The position numbers and the translations under genes were made by a program. The notes beneath the pieces were generated by a model. The model was not told the origin of the DNA. It searched no databases and saw only the letters and a list, made by a program, of their open reading frames with translations. A stretch of 64,000 nt of DNA from positions 1,140,902-1,204,901 of the forward strand of contig JAKVOB010000001.1 of NCBI GenBank assembly GCA_022483015.1. Reading direction: 5' to 3'. Numbering within the stretch: position 1 is the stretch's first letter; the number at the start of each line of letters is the position of its first letter. The DNA comes from Atopobiaceae bacterium (lineage in GTDB: Bacteria > Actinomycetota > Coriobacteriia > Coriobacteriales > Atopobiaceae). Shown piece after piece: positions 36,210 through 44,880 of this stretch.

Positions 36210-38804
36210 CTAGCGGTCCGGCTCGGTCTCGATCGAGCGCATGATGTCGACCATCACGTCATCGCCGGTGAGCGCACCCAGCAACGTCGCGAAGTTGCGC
36301 GCCACCGGGAAGACCTCGGCATCGGTCGCCGCCTCCGCGCAGGTCACCAATGCGTCGCTGACCTCGCGTGTCGGGGCGAGCGGAATCTCATGGGCCACGA
36401 GGACCTTGTCCGTCTCGGTCGTGTCGTCCGTGACCTGCGCGGGCCCGGAGCCCGTGGAGACCTCGAGCGTCCTCAGCTCCATCGCTGCCATGGCCCTGCA
36501 GCTCGACGAGAAGCCCAGGCTCTTGCGGTAGCAGGCGCCTGCGGCAAGGATGTTGCCGGCATGCCACTCCATGAAGGCCAGCCGGTAGTAGCCCACCCCG
36601 AGGCTCTCGGGGTCGTGCGCCAGCCTGAGCATGTCCATGAGCACGTGGGTCGCCTCGTCCCATTGCTCGAGGTTCTCGTGTGCACGGGCCGCCCTGAGGT
36701 AGCCGCGGGCATCGAGGGGTGCCACCTGCATGGCGCGCTCGGCGTGCTCGAGGGCCCCCTGTGCATCCTCCTGGAGGATGCACGCGCTCGAGAGGAGCAG
36801 GTGCGCCTCGAGGTAGGCGTCTGGCACGAGGTTGACCTGCTCTCCCTCCTTCGCGAGGAGCTTGTTGTAGAGGGCGCGCGACACGTAGCTCGAGAAGTAG
36901 CGCCAGGTGGTGGTGCCGTCGTCCTCGTAGAGGCCGAAGGAGTCGATCGGGTCGAGCGCGTCGGCGAGGAGGCGCGAGGCCGTGCTGGCATCATGGGCCT
37001 CGAGCAGGTCGCTCGCGCGCTCGATGGCATGCGAGAGCTCGTCGCCGCTCACGAACTCGCGCTCGACGTCGAGGGCGTCGTGCTCGTCCAAGGTCCCGTC
37101 GATGAGGCCTGTCACGGTGCGTCGCGCCGCATACGCGACCGTAGGGTCGGGGTCTCCCTGTGTGAGGTCGAGGATCATGCGGACGTTCTTCTCGGTGGAC
37201 TCGGAAAGGTTGCGAGCGATGGCATCCGCCATGTGCTCGCGACGGGCCTCCTCGTGTATCGCGAGGTCAGAGACGCGGTCAGCGTGGAGTACCTCAGCCG
37301 GCATGCCGGTCAGGCGGCGGTCCGACAGGTCGACCGACTCGTAGCGGCGGGCCGGGCAGAAGCGCTCGTCGTCGAGCGAGAAGCCTTGGACGATGGGGGT
37401 GAGCACGCCTCCGACCAGGTCTACCGTGGCGTCGAACGAGGCGTAGGCGGCCTGTGGGTCTGCGAGGTCTCCGAGGTCGATACGACGGAAACGCCTCCGG
37501 TCGAAGCATACGGAGTAGTAGCAGCGGTGCGTCGACCCGTTGTCGAGGATTCCGGCCACATGGACGGTGTCGACGCGCTCGGAGCAGCGGAAGGCATGGG
37601 CGGCCACGAGGATGCCGACCCGGAGGGCATAGTCGCTCGCGAGCTGGCGGCGCATGGTGGAGGTGGTGGGGATGACGCGGCCGAGCTCGCCTGACCAGAC
37701 GCTGGTGGGGAAGGCCTCGGCAGGGGTGACGTCGACCTCGAACGCCGCGCGTCGCTCGGCCACGTTCAGGCGGAAGTCCGTCGCGAGGCGGTAGGGGAGG
37801 CGGAACGACTCGACGCCCACGGCGAGCGCCTGGCGGACGCTCCACTCGCCGAGCTGGTTGACCTCGGGCGGCCTGCCGATGGGGGAGTCCTCGGGAGGGA
37901 GCTGGGCGGTGACCGACGACTCGATGCGCGCCGCGACCTCGTAGCACTCCTCTATGCTGGCGTGTGCCGGGTCATCTACGCAGAGTGCGGCGAAGAGGGT
38001 CGCGTTGAGGGCGGCCTCGATCGAGACCACGCGGACCTTCGCGAGGTAGGGAAACGACTCCTCCTCGATGCGGAGGTAGAACAGGCCACTCCGATGGGGA
38101 CGCACCACGTCGATGGCGGGAAGGTCGACGTCCTTCGAGAAGAGGCCGGCCTCCTCGAGCGTCCGCGCGAGATAGCTCTCGAGTCCGCAGGGCGCGAGCT
38201 CGGGGACCTCGGGGTGGGCCGTGAGGCCGGAGGCATGGGCCTCGCGCGTGCGGATGTCACCGACGACGAGCTTGAGGTCGGCGATGGGGTCCGCCGAGTC
38301 GAGGAGCTGGGACGAGAGCGCGTCGAGGTCGAACCTCGAGGTGGCGGGGGCGGCTGGCTGCTGCGTCTGCCGGGGTGCCAGCCCCTGGGTCTGCGCGCCG
38401 GCTGCTGGTTCGGGCGCTGCGGGCGACGTGGGTGCGGCAGGCGCCGCGGCGTCGGCGTGGCGTGCGGCCTGCGTGGCGGCGAGCGTCGACGAGGGGGGCA
38501 CGGGCAGGCCCGTATCGGCGTGGGGACCTACCGGCTTGCCGATCCTTCTCGCCAATGCCGTGGCGAGCGCCCAGACCGCGAGCGGGCAGCCGACGAGCAT
38601 GAGGAAGAGGCCCACGGACGTCGGTGCCCCTACGGCCGCGTCGACGAGGAGGAGTGCCGCCGAGAGGAGCACGCACAGGAGGGCCGAGCAGGCCAGGTGG
38701 AGGGCGTGGCGGTGCGGGGAGACGCCGCAGGGGGAAGCCTCGCCGTCTGCGGCGGGGTGCTGCTCCGTGCCTGCGGGCATGTCGTTCTTCTCGGCGTCGT
38801 CCAT
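36210..38804 (-). CDS. Large membrane protein with C-terminal TPR-like repeats, unknown function
   Basis: I do not recognise this 864-residue protein. It starts with an acidic cytoplasmic stretch, then two membrane helices close together (about 30-50 and 60-85), then a Pro/Ala/Gln-rich linker (about 95-165). The large soluble part has a first domain (190-500) with no motif I can name. The C-terminal third has TPR-like helices (YLEAHLLLSSACILQED...GALEHAERAMQVAPLDARGYLRAARAHENLEQWDEATHVL...). ATG 38804 follows GGGAGGAGG; a TATCAT -10-like site on the minus strand is at 38862-38867. It is probably cytoplasmic-facing, perhaps a scaffold. No neighbours in operon. Confidence 0.6.
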   Translation of the reverse strand: MDDAEKNDMPAGTEQHPAADGEASPCGVSPHRHALHLACSALLCVLLSAALLLVDAAVGAPTSVGLFLMLVGCPLAVWALATALARRIGKPVGPHADTGLPVPPSSTLAATQAARHADAAAPAAPTSPAAPEPAAGAQTQGLAPRQTQQPAAPATSRFDLDALSSQLLDSADPIADLKLVVGDIRTREAHASGLTAHPEVPELAPCGLESYLARTLEEAGLFSKDVDLPAIDVVRPHRSGLFYLRIEEESFPYLAKVRVVSIEAALNATLFAALCVDDPAHASIEECYEVAARIESSVTAQLPPEDSPIGRPPEVNQLGEWSVRQALAVGVESFRLPYRLATDFRLNVAERRAAFEVDVTPAEAFPTSVWSGELGRVIPTTSTMRRQLASDYALRVGILVAAHAFRCSERVDTVHVAGILDNGSTHRCYYSVCFDRRRFRRIDLGDLADPQAAYASFDATVDLVGGVLTPIVQGFSLDDERFCPARRYESVDLSDRRLTGMPAEVLHADRVSDLAIHEEARREHMADAIARNLSESTEKNVRMILDLTQGDPDPTVAYAARRTVTGLIDGTLDEHDALDVEREFVSGDELSHAIERASDLLEAHDASTASRLLADALDPIDSFGLYEDDGTTTWRYFSSYVSRALYNKLLAKEGEQVNLVPDAYLEAHLLLSSACILQEDAQGALEHAERAMQVAPLDARGYLRAARAHENLEQWDEATHVLMDMLRLAHDPESLGVGYYRLAFMEWHAGNILAAGACYRKSLGFSSSCRAMAAMELRTLEVSTGSGPAQVTDDTTETDKVLVAHEIPLAPTREVSDALVTCAEAATDAEVFPVARNFATLLGALTGDDVMVDIMRSIETEPDR

Positions 38805-39003
38805 GCTTCCTCCTCCCATCGGCCCTTGGCTCGTGTGGGAGCCGCTGCCTTCTACCTACCCATGATACGACGCCATCATGACCGATGGATGACAGGTGGC
38901 TTGTGGGGGCCGCGTGCTGGAGTGGGTGCGGCAGGCCACCTGCGTTGCTGCCTGCCTTGTGGCGTGCGGCCTGAGGTAGCCTCTTCGCCTGAGCCGCGGC
39001 GAT

Positions 39004-39122
39004 GGCTCCGACTTGTTACACAACCCCACGTCCTCGGCAGGATTCCTGCGAACAGGCGGGGTTGTGTGACGGATTCCTGCCGAATGCGGCCACTTGTGTA
39101 ACAGGGTGGGTCCGGGCGCGTC
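39004..39122. repeat. 119-bp direct repeat, copy A
   Basis: Identical over all 119 bases to 40492-40610. It has internal symmetry: GTTACACAA (39015-39023) pairs with TTGTGTAAC (39094-39102), TCGGCAGGA (39034-39042) with TCCTGCCGA (39075-39083). ACACAACCCC (39018-39027) can alternatively pair with GGGGTTGTGT (39058-39067). GCAGGATTCCTGC at 39037 is a local palindrome. So the element is a nested palindrome, not a simple direct repeat. It carries no frame of its own and stands left of the DUF559-like gene. Confidence 0.9.
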
Positions 39123-39240
39123 GAATATGTCTGGCCAACCATCCTGGTGCGTCACGTGAGACACCTGCTGTCGCGCGTGTCATACTGCACGCGACCTACC
39201 TCCTACAGGTCTCAGTACGTTGCGTGTGGCAGGGTGCCGT

Positions 39241-39286
39241 CTCGGTGTCGATGCCAATGGCCTTGCATTGCCAACCTCCTGCCGAG
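39241..39286. repeat. Decayed relative of the CTCGGCA palindrome
   Basis: CTCGGTGTCGATGCC (39241-39255) and GCATTGCC (39265-39272) followed after seven bases by TGCCGAG (39280-39286) reproduce, with changes, the arms of the hairpins at 61015 (CTCGGCAAGCAATGCC ... GCATTGCCTGCCGAG). It looks like a mutated copy. Confidence 0.35.
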
Positions 39287-39327
39287 AAGCACCTCTCCGC
39301 TCTCGCGGCGCATGATAGCGTGTGCCC

Positions 39328-40374
39328 ATGACCATCTTCTTTGGATATCGGACGGGCATCGAGCTTTGGCGTAGGCCGGAGATCTGCTTGCATGCCTCGT
39401 TCTCGACGTCGGTCGAGGTCGAGGTCCCCGATGACGTGCCCGAGGGGCCATGGCACATCGCGGGCACGGTATCGACCATCATGGGAGATACCATCAACAG
39501 GCTCGAACGTCCTTGGGACCTCATCACCTCCAAGAGACATCGCCCCTCTTCAGAGGGCGATGTCACCTGGCATCTGTGCACCGTGAGGCTCCCACCGGGT
39601 AGCGGTAGCAAACTTGATGATGACGTCTTCCTCTCTACTCCCGAGTTCTGCCTCCTTCAGATGGCCGAGGTGCTTTCGTTGCCAGCTCTCGTCGAACTCA
39701 TGGACGAGTTCTGTGGCACCTATCGACCTCGCATGGCTGACGAGCCCCATGACGGCGAGAAGGACACGCTCGTCCAGCGCGACCCCCTTACTTCCCGTGC
39801 CCGAATCGCGGATTTCCTTGACTCGTGTCCCGGGCTGAGAGGCAACCGCCGCGCGCGGCAGGCCCTCGCCCATGTTGTCGACGGGTCTGCCTCGCCCAAG
39901 GAGGCCCAAGCTGAGATGCTCTTCTCACTGCCGAGGTCCTGGGGCGGCAGAGGCCTCCCAAGGCCTGTGATGAACGCGCGCTTCCCCGTACCCGGCCACC
40001 TGAGGCGGCCGGGTGATAGCGCATATGTCGTCTGTGACATCTGCTGGCCTGTGAGGCTTGGTGGCTCGGTGCTCTATGTCGCCGTCGAGTATCAATCGAC
40101 TGCATGGCACGTGGGGGCGGAGAAGCTTGCGGCCGACTCGCGCCGTCGCAACCTGCTCGAGAGCATGGGGGTCCATGTCATAACGCTCACGGCGGCAGAG
40201 CTCTATTCGCAGGAGGGGTTTGACAGGGTTGCCGACCTGGTGTTCTCGGCAATCGGCCTGCGCGATCGCTCGACGGTGCCACCTGAGGTCCGTGCCGCCC
40301 AGGCGGCCGAGCTGAGGGAGGAGCTTCTCCATCGGGCGACGGCTGAAGGCGAGCGGCCTAGTCCGCAGATGTGA
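39328..40374 (+). CDS. Orphan DUF559-like (Vsr/PD-(D/E)XK-type) protein between direct repeats
   Basis: 348 residues. The C-terminal part (about 225-315) resembles the DUF559 fold of Vsr-like nucleases: VLYVAVEYQSTAWHVGAEKLAADSRRRNLLESMGVHVITLTAAEL, with the acidic VEYQS core and the KxxxDxxRRNxL helix. The middle (FLSTPEFCLLQMAEVLSLPALVELMDEF ... SPKEAQAEMLFSL...GLPRPVMNARF) matches the architecture of actinobacterial AbiEi-like/DUF559 proteins, minus their N-terminal HTH. Whether it cuts DNA is unknown. No partner toxin is adjacent. ATG 39328 (GTG 39322 also possible) lacks a Shine-Dalgarno; a leaderless mRNA is possible. Codon use is less GC3-biased than in neighbours. It stands exactly between two identical 119-bp repeats. 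Confidence 0.65.
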   Translation: MTIFFGYRTGIELWRRPEICLHASFSTSVEVEVPDDVPEGPWHIAGTVSTIMGDTINRLERPWDLITSKRHRPSSEGDVTWHLCTVRLPPGSGSKLDDDVFLSTPEFCLLQMAEVLSLPALVELMDEFCGTYRPRMADEPHDGEKDTLVQRDPLTSRARIADFLDSCPGLRGNRRARQALAHVVDGSASPKEAQAEMLFSLPRSWGGRGLPRPVMNARFPVPGHLRRPGDSAYVVCDICWPVRLGGSVLYVAVEYQSTAWHVGAEKLAADSRRRNLLESMGVHVITLTAAELYSQEGFDRVADLVFSAIGLRDRSTVPPEVRAAQAAELREELLHRATAEGERPSPQM

Positions 40375-40491
40375 CGTCCCTTGCTGCCACACGATTGCTG
40401 GAGGCAGCGGAGGCATGCCTATGGATGCGCGGACGTGGCTGGCACGACTCTCACATGCCACGAGGCCCTTGGGGCATGTCTTAGGACGCGC

Positions 40492-40610
40492 GGCTCCGAC
40501 TTGTTACACAACCCCACGTCCTCGGCAGGATTCCTGCGAACAGGCGGGGTTGTGTGACGGATTCCTGCCGAATGCGGCCACTTGTGTAACAGGGTGGGTC
40601 CGGGCGCGTC
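40492..40610. repeat. 119-bp direct repeat, copy B
   Basis: Perfect copy of 39004-39122 in the same orientation. Flanking bases diverge at once on both sides (the base before is T in A, C in B; after it GAATAT in A and CCTCCT in B), so identity ends exactly at the element. The pair encloses 1369 bases, including the DUF559-like gene. Confidence 0.9.
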
Positions 40611-40683
40611 CCTCCTCTCCTGGCAGGCTGGCCAGTGCGGTCAGTGACATCCCGCATCGGCGCATGCATGCCCTTGCGGACCC

Positions 40684-40742
40684 TTGCGCGTCCCGTCCTT
40701 CTCGCTATACTCAGATGTGAACATATGAACAGATGCTCATAT
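40684..40742 (+). promoter_or_regulatory. arsR-zntA promoter with SmtB-type operator
   Basis: -35 TTGCGC (40684-40689), 16 bases, -10 TATACT (40706-40711). The operator 40723-40742 is ATATGAACA, GA, TGCTCATAT: nine-base arms with one mismatch around a two-base centre, with TGAACA-N2-TGxTCA as in the 12-2-12 boxes of SmtB/CadC/ZiaR repressors. It lies at the start of transcription, where repressor binding would block RNA polymerase and metal would release it. Confidence 0.75.
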
Positions 40743-40761
40743 ACACATCGAGAGGAACGAC

Positions 40762-41187
40762 ATGACCCCTGACGCCGTATCCACCAGAAGCTCAGCCCCC
40801 AGTGGCTCCACCGCTCCCGCCGCCTGCACCCCTGCGCTCGATGCCTCGGCCCTCGCCTCGGCGCTGGCTGACGACTCGGTGGTCTACGCCGCGACACAGA
40901 TCTTCGACGCCCTCTCCGACTACACGCGCTTCCAGATCCTGGCGGCCCTCGCACAGGGCCCGTGCTGCGTGGCTGACCTCACTGACGTGTGCCACGTGTC
41001 GCAGTCGGCCATCTCGCACCAGCTCAGGCTCCTGCGCGATCGGGGCCTCGTGGCCGTCCGTCGCGACGGGCAGCGTCAGGTCTACTCGTTGGACGACGAC
41101 CACGTGGCACTTCTCATCCAGCTGGGCCTGGCGCACGCCGTCGAGCATCCGGACCCCACGGTCGCACAAGACCCCAGGGAGGCGTGA
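40762..41187 (+). CDS. ArsR/SmtB-family metal-sensing repressor
   Basis: 141 residues. After a variable Ser/Ala-rich start (1-35) comes the winged helix: LSDYTRFQILAALAQG, VSQSAISHQLRLLRDRGLVAVRRDGQRQVYSL. The alpha-5 metal site is an exact D-x-H-x10-H-x2-E: Asp112, His114, His125, Glu128, the Zn/Co site of SmtB and CzrA. PCCVADL at 67-73 offers two cysteines near the alpha-3 position of CadC-type sensors (ELCVxD), so a second soft-metal site is possible. ATG 40762 after AGAGG; three bases before zntA. The operator upstream shows autoregulated, metal-inducible export. Confidence 0.92.
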   Translation: MTPDAVSTRSSAPSGSTAPAACTPALDASALASALADDSVVYAATQIFDALSDYTRFQILAALAQGPCCVADLTDVCHVSQSAISHQLRLLRDRGLVAVRRDGQRQVYSLDDDHVALLIQLGLAHAVEHPDPTVAQDPREA

Positions 41188-41190
41188 GCC

Positions 41191-43389
41191 ATGGCACCCC
41201 ACCCCGCTTCGGCCCCTGTCACCTTCACCTACGAGGTCACCGGCCTCGACTGCCCGGCATGTGCCCTCACCTGCCAGAATGCGGTGCGTAACCTCGAGTG
41301 TGTCGAGGCGGCCGAGCTCAACTACGCCACGGCCACCCTCGAGGTCACCAAGAGGCCTGCTGCCGAGCTTGCGCACTGCAAGCGCCATGTGCTCTCGACG
41401 GTCCGTTCCTGTGGTGAGGACCTCGTGCTCGATGATGCCGAGAAGCACACGCTCGAGGCCGAGCGCCCCTGGGCGGTCGAGCATCGTGAGGAGCTGCTCG
41501 TCGGCTGCTCGGGTGCCTTCGTGGCCGCCGGCCTCGTGTGCGGGCATGTCACGGGACTCGCCGGCGTCTCGACGCCTCTCTATCTGGTCGCGGCCGTGGC
41601 GGGCCTCATCTATATCGCGCCACTTGCCGTGGCCTCGCTCAGGCGGCGTTCCTGCGACATGAACGTCCTCATGTTCGTGGCCGTGGTGGGTGCGCTCGCC
41701 CTCGGGAGCTATGAGGAGGCGGCCATCGTCATCTTCCTCGACCAGGTGGGGGAGTGGCTCGAGGGGTGGTCCATGCGCAAGACGCGTGGGTCGATCTCCG
41801 AGCTCATGGCATTGGCGCCGGACATGGCGCACCTCATCGGCGAGGACGGTACGGTGGCTGACGTCGATGCCGATGACGTCAGGGAGGGCTCGCGCATCCG
41901 CATCCTCGCCGGCGAGCGCGTACCGCTCGACGGCCGCATCGTGGATGGTGCCTCGAGCTTCGACGAGGCCGCCATCACGGGGGAGTCGGTCCCTGCCGAC
42001 AAGGGCGTCGGTGCCGAAGTCTTCGCGGGCACGCTCAACACGTCGGGGGTCGTCGAGGTCGAGGCCACGGCCGAGGCCGACGAGTCCACCCTCTCGAGGA
42101 TCGTCACGATGGTGCAGGGTGCCCAGGCCGAGAAGGCCCCCTACGAGGCCTTCGTGGACCGCTTCGCCGCCGTGTACACGCCTGCGGTGGTGGCCGCCGC
42201 TGCCGTGATCGCCCTCGTGGTGCCCCTGACCATCGGCCTTGTCACGGGCTTCGACACCGTCGCCTGGCGCGACTGGGTCTATCGCGCGCTCACGATGCTC
42301 GTCATCGCCTGCCCCTGCGCCCTGGTGATCTCCACGCCGGTCTCGTTCGTCTCGGCCATCACGCGCGCGGCACGCATGGGCGTGCTCGTGAAGGGCGGGG
42401 CCTACTTCGACATCGCCTGCAAGGTGGGGGCCATCACCTTCGACAAGACCGGCACGCTGACCACGGGGTCGCCGGCCGTGAGCGACGTCATCTGCCTCGA
42501 CGCTGCTGAGAGGGACGAGGTGCTCGCGACCGCGGCCGCACTCGAGGCAGGCTCCACCCACCCGCTGGCGCGAGCGGTCGTCGCGGCCTCCCCGTCGAAC
42601 GGCGTAGCCGCCTCGGTCGCCTCGATATGTGAGGTCGCCGCCTGCGGCATGCGGGGCATGGTGGAAGGGGAGGCCGCCGTGGTGGGCAAGCCCGCCTTCG
42701 TGGCCGATGAGGTTCGTCAGGCCGGGGGCCAGGTCCCCGCCTCCCTTGTCGCTGCGGTCGACGAGGTGACCTCCAAGGGGGCCTCGGCCCTCGCGGTGTC
42801 TTGCGGGAGCCGTGTGCTGGGCGTCATCGGCGTGGCTGACACGCTGCGGCCCAGCACGCCCGCCGCCATCGCGCGGCTGCGCGACCACGACCATATCCCC
42901 TCCCTCGAGATGCTCACCGGCGACAACGCACGGGCCGCCGTGGCCATGGGCGAGGTCGCCGGCGTGACGCATGTCTCGGCCGAGCTGCTGCCTGACGGCA
43001 AGGTTGAGCGCATCCGTGCGCTGCAGGCGGAAGGGTCGGTCGTGGCACATGTGGGCGACGGCGTGAACGATGCCCCGGCCCTCGCCGCGGCGGACCTCGG
43101 CATCACGATGGGTGCGGCGAGCTCGGACACCGCCCTCGAGGTGGCCGACGTGGCGCTGCTCTCGGGCGACCTCGCCGAGCTTCCGTCCTTCTTCGAGCTG
43201 GCGCGCCGCACCATGAACGTGGTGCGCGAGAACGTGGTCTTCGCCATCGGCGTGAAGGCCGTCATCATGGTGCTCGCCATCATGGGCGTGGTCGGCATGG
43301 GTGCGGCGGTCTTCGCGGACACGGGTGTGGCCCTCATCGTGATCGTGAACGGCATGCGCCTCATGACGGGCGCCGACACGCGCTGGTAG
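41191..43389 (+). CDS. zntA: P1B-2-type Zn/Cd/Pb-exporting ATPase
   Basis: A 732-residue heavy-metal P-type ATPase in the membrane. The N-terminal HMA domain carries CPAC (21-24). Helix 6 has CPCALVISTP (CPC-x4-S-x-P), helix 7 N-x7-K (NVVFAIGVK), and twenty residues on D-T-G-x7-N: the full P1B-2 signature for Zn, Cd and Pb. Catalytic motifs are TGES, DKTGTLT (phosphorylated Asp), the HP motif STHPLA, TGDN and GDGVND. AGGGAGGCG precedes the ATG. Cotranscribed with and controlled by the SmtB-type repressor just upstream. Confidence 0.95.
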   Translation: MAPHPASAPVTFTYEVTGLDCPACALTCQNAVRNLECVEAAELNYATATLEVTKRPAAELAHCKRHVLSTVRSCGEDLVLDDAEKHTLEAERPWAVEHREELLVGCSGAFVAAGLVCGHVTGLAGVSTPLYLVAAVAGLIYIAPLAVASLRRRSCDMNVLMFVAVVGALALGSYEEAAIVIFLDQVGEWLEGWSMRKTRGSISELMALAPDMAHLIGEDGTVADVDADDVREGSRIRILAGERVPLDGRIVDGASSFDEAAITGESVPADKGVGAEVFAGTLNTSGVVEVEATAEADESTLSRIVTMVQGAQAEKAPYEAFVDRFAAVYTPAVVAAAAVIALVVPLTIGLVTGFDTVAWRDWVYRALTMLVIACPCALVISTPVSFVSAITRAARMGVLVKGGAYFDIACKVGAITFDKTGTLTTGSPAVSDVICLDAAERDEVLATAAALEAGSTHPLARAVVAASPSNGVAASVASICEVAACGMRGMVEGEAAVVGKPAFVADEVRQAGGQVPASLVAAVDEVTSKGASALAVSCGSRVLGVIGVADTLRPSTPAAIARLRDHDHIPSLEMLTGDNARAAVAMGEVAGVTHVSAELLPDGKVERIRALQAEGSVVAHVGDGVNDAPALAAADLGITMGAASSDTALEVADVALLSGDLAELPSFFELARRTMNVVRENVVFAIGVKAVIMVLAIMGVVGMGAAVFADTGVALIVIVNGMRLMTGADTRW

Positions 43390-43445
43390 GGTCGGTCACA
43401 CCCGCTGTCGGTAGGTCGGTCCCTCTCGGCTGCTATCCTGTCTCC

Positions 43446-44840
43446 TTGGACACATCGAGATGGGGAGTGGTCACGACGGCAGGGAACGGCACGGGACAGG
43501 CGGACATCACGCGCGCGACGGCGAACATGGCCGCCCACCATCGGCGCATCGCATGGCATGAGGCCGCCACGGCCGGGGACGAGCCGGCCAGCTCGGCACC
43601 CCTTGCCGACAAGGCCGACCTCGTGGGCCGCGTGGGGCTGATGCTCCTGGCGGCCGGGACCGGTGCCTGGCGCGTGCGCGAGGCGATGAACCGGATGAGT
43701 GACGTTCTGGGTGTGACCTGCGTGGCCGACGTGGGCCTCACGAGCATCTCGGCCTCCGTCAGGGATGGCGACGAGCTCACCAACGTGGTGCTCTCGCTTC
43801 CCAGCAGCGGTGTCAACACCGAGAGGATCTGGCTGCTCGAACGGGCCGTGGCCGACCTCGAGGCGTCAGGTGCCGACCTCACCGTGCATGAGTGGCACGA
43901 CAAGCTCGACCGCATCGAGCGGGTCCCGGGCAGGTACGCCCCCTGGGCGGCGGGGCTCGCCTCGGCGTTCGCCTGCGGCGCCTTCGTGTTCCTGCTGGGC
44001 GGTGGCCCCATAGAGATGCTCTGCGCCTTCGTGGGCGCCGGCATCGGCAACTGGCTGCGCCGCCTCATGCTCGACCGCCACATCAACCAGTTCTGCGCCA
44101 TAGGCGGCTCGGTCGCCTGTGCGTGCCTGGCCTATCTCGCGGTGCTCAACCTGCTCCCGCTCGTGGGCGTGGCGGACGCCGCCAGCCACGAGGTCGGCTA
44201 CATCGGCGCCATGCTCTTCGTGATTCCCGGCTTCCCGCTCATCACGAGCGGGCTCGACCTCATGAAGCTCGACCTCAGGAGTGGTATCGAGCGGCTCGTC
44301 TATGCGGTCGCCGTCATCTTCGTGGCGACGCTCGTGGCATGGCTCGTGGCCTCGTTCGTGGCACTCACCCCTGGCGACTTCGAGAAGATGGGGCTGACGC
44401 CGCTCGCCTACTGCCTCCTGCGTCTGGTGGCCTCGTTCGTGGGGGTCTACGGCTTCTCGGTGATGTTCAACAGCCCCCCGCGCATGGCTGCCACGGCAGG
44501 CCTCATCGGCATGGTGGCGAACACCCTGCGTCTCGAGCTCGTGAGCCTGGCGGGGACGCCTCCCGAGGCCGCTGCCTTCGCAGGTGCGCTCACGGCAGGG
44601 CTCCTGGCGAGCGCGGTCTGTCGCAGGGTGGGCTTCCCCAGGATCTCGCTCACGGTGCCGTCGATTGTGATCATGGTACCTGGCCTCTACATGTACAAGG
44701 CCATCTACTACATGGGCATCTTCGACGCTGCCAACATGACGGCCTGGCTCGCCCGTGCCGTGATCATCGTGGCGTTCCTGCCGCTGGGCCTGGGGCTCGC
44801 CCGTGCCCTCACCGACACCCGTTGGCGTCACTGCAGCTAG
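43446..44840 (+). CDS. ThrE-type threonine/serine exporter family protein (fused)
   Basis: About 464 residues with some ten membrane helices. The first half carries the ThrE (DUF1212) domain: a soluble N-terminal part (LVGRVGLMLLAAGTGAWRVREAMNRM) then helices from about 160 on, with FVIPGFPLITSGLDLMKLD. The second is a ThrE_2 (DUF3815) region (LVASFVGVYGFSVMFNSPPRMAATAGLIGMVANTLRLE). Both parts are often separate genes elsewhere. Export of small amino acids is inferred. The start is unsure: TTG 43446, GTG 43467 or ATG 43527; none has a clear ribosome-binding site. It lies between two metal-efflux modules but shares no transcript signal with them. Confidence 0.8.
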   Translation: MDTSRWGVVTTAGNGTGQADITRATANMAAHHRRIAWHEAATAGDEPASSAPLADKADLVGRVGLMLLAAGTGAWRVREAMNRMSDVLGVTCVADVGLTSISASVRDGDELTNVVLSLPSSGVNTERIWLLERAVADLEASGADLTVHEWHDKLDRIERVPGRYAPWAAGLASAFACGAFVFLLGGGPIEMLCAFVGAGIGNWLRRLMLDRHINQFCAIGGSVACACLAYLAVLNLLPLVGVADAASHEVGYIGAMLFVIPGFPLITSGLDLMKLDLRSGIERLVYAVAVIFVATLVAWLVASFVALTPGDFEKMGLTPLAYCLLRLVASFVGVYGFSVMFNSPPRMAATAGLIGMVANTLRLELVSLAGTPPEAAAFAGALTAGLLASAVCRRVGFPRISLTVPSIVIMVPGLYMYKAIYYMGIFDAANMTAWLARAVIIVAFLPLGLGLARALTDTRWRHCS

Positions 44841-44880
44841 GCCAAGGGGAGCGACGGGGATGGATGGCCGATGGACGCGC

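Larger units (their letters stand above)
38805..39327. other. 523-bp gene-free stretch with repeat copy A and a decayed palindrome
   Basis: Contains the promoter region of the TPR-like gene (38805-38900), an 8-bp dyad CAGGTGGC/GCCACCTG near 38895-38945, the 119-bp repeat copy A (39004-39122), an imperfect dyad around 39156-39220 (CGCGTG/CACGCG inside TGAGAC/GTCTCA) and a decayed palindrome at 39241-39286. No open frame longer than the antisense background looks coding. The remainder holds nothing recognisable. Confidence 0.6.
40375..40761. other. 387-bp gene-free stretch with repeat copy B and the arsR promoter
   Basis: After the DUF559-like stop there are about 115 unremarkable bases, then repeat copy B (40492-40610), about 70 bases with nothing notable, and the metal-responsive promoter and operator of arsR (40684-40742). 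No coding frame is convincing. Confidence 0.6.

Noticed and set aside
39156-39220. tRNA-like or small RNA fold in the dyad upstream of the DUF559-like gene
   Set aside because: No T-loop GTTCGA motif, no acceptor stem; the pairing is irregular.
39004-40610. IS element or CRISPR reading of the 119-bp repeats
   Set aside because: No transposase in between, repeats are direct rather than terminal inverted, and two copies 1.5 kb apart are not an array.
43446-43530. A firm start codon for the ThrE-type gene
   Set aside because: TTG, GTG and ATG candidates all lack a convincing ribosome-binding site; left undecided.
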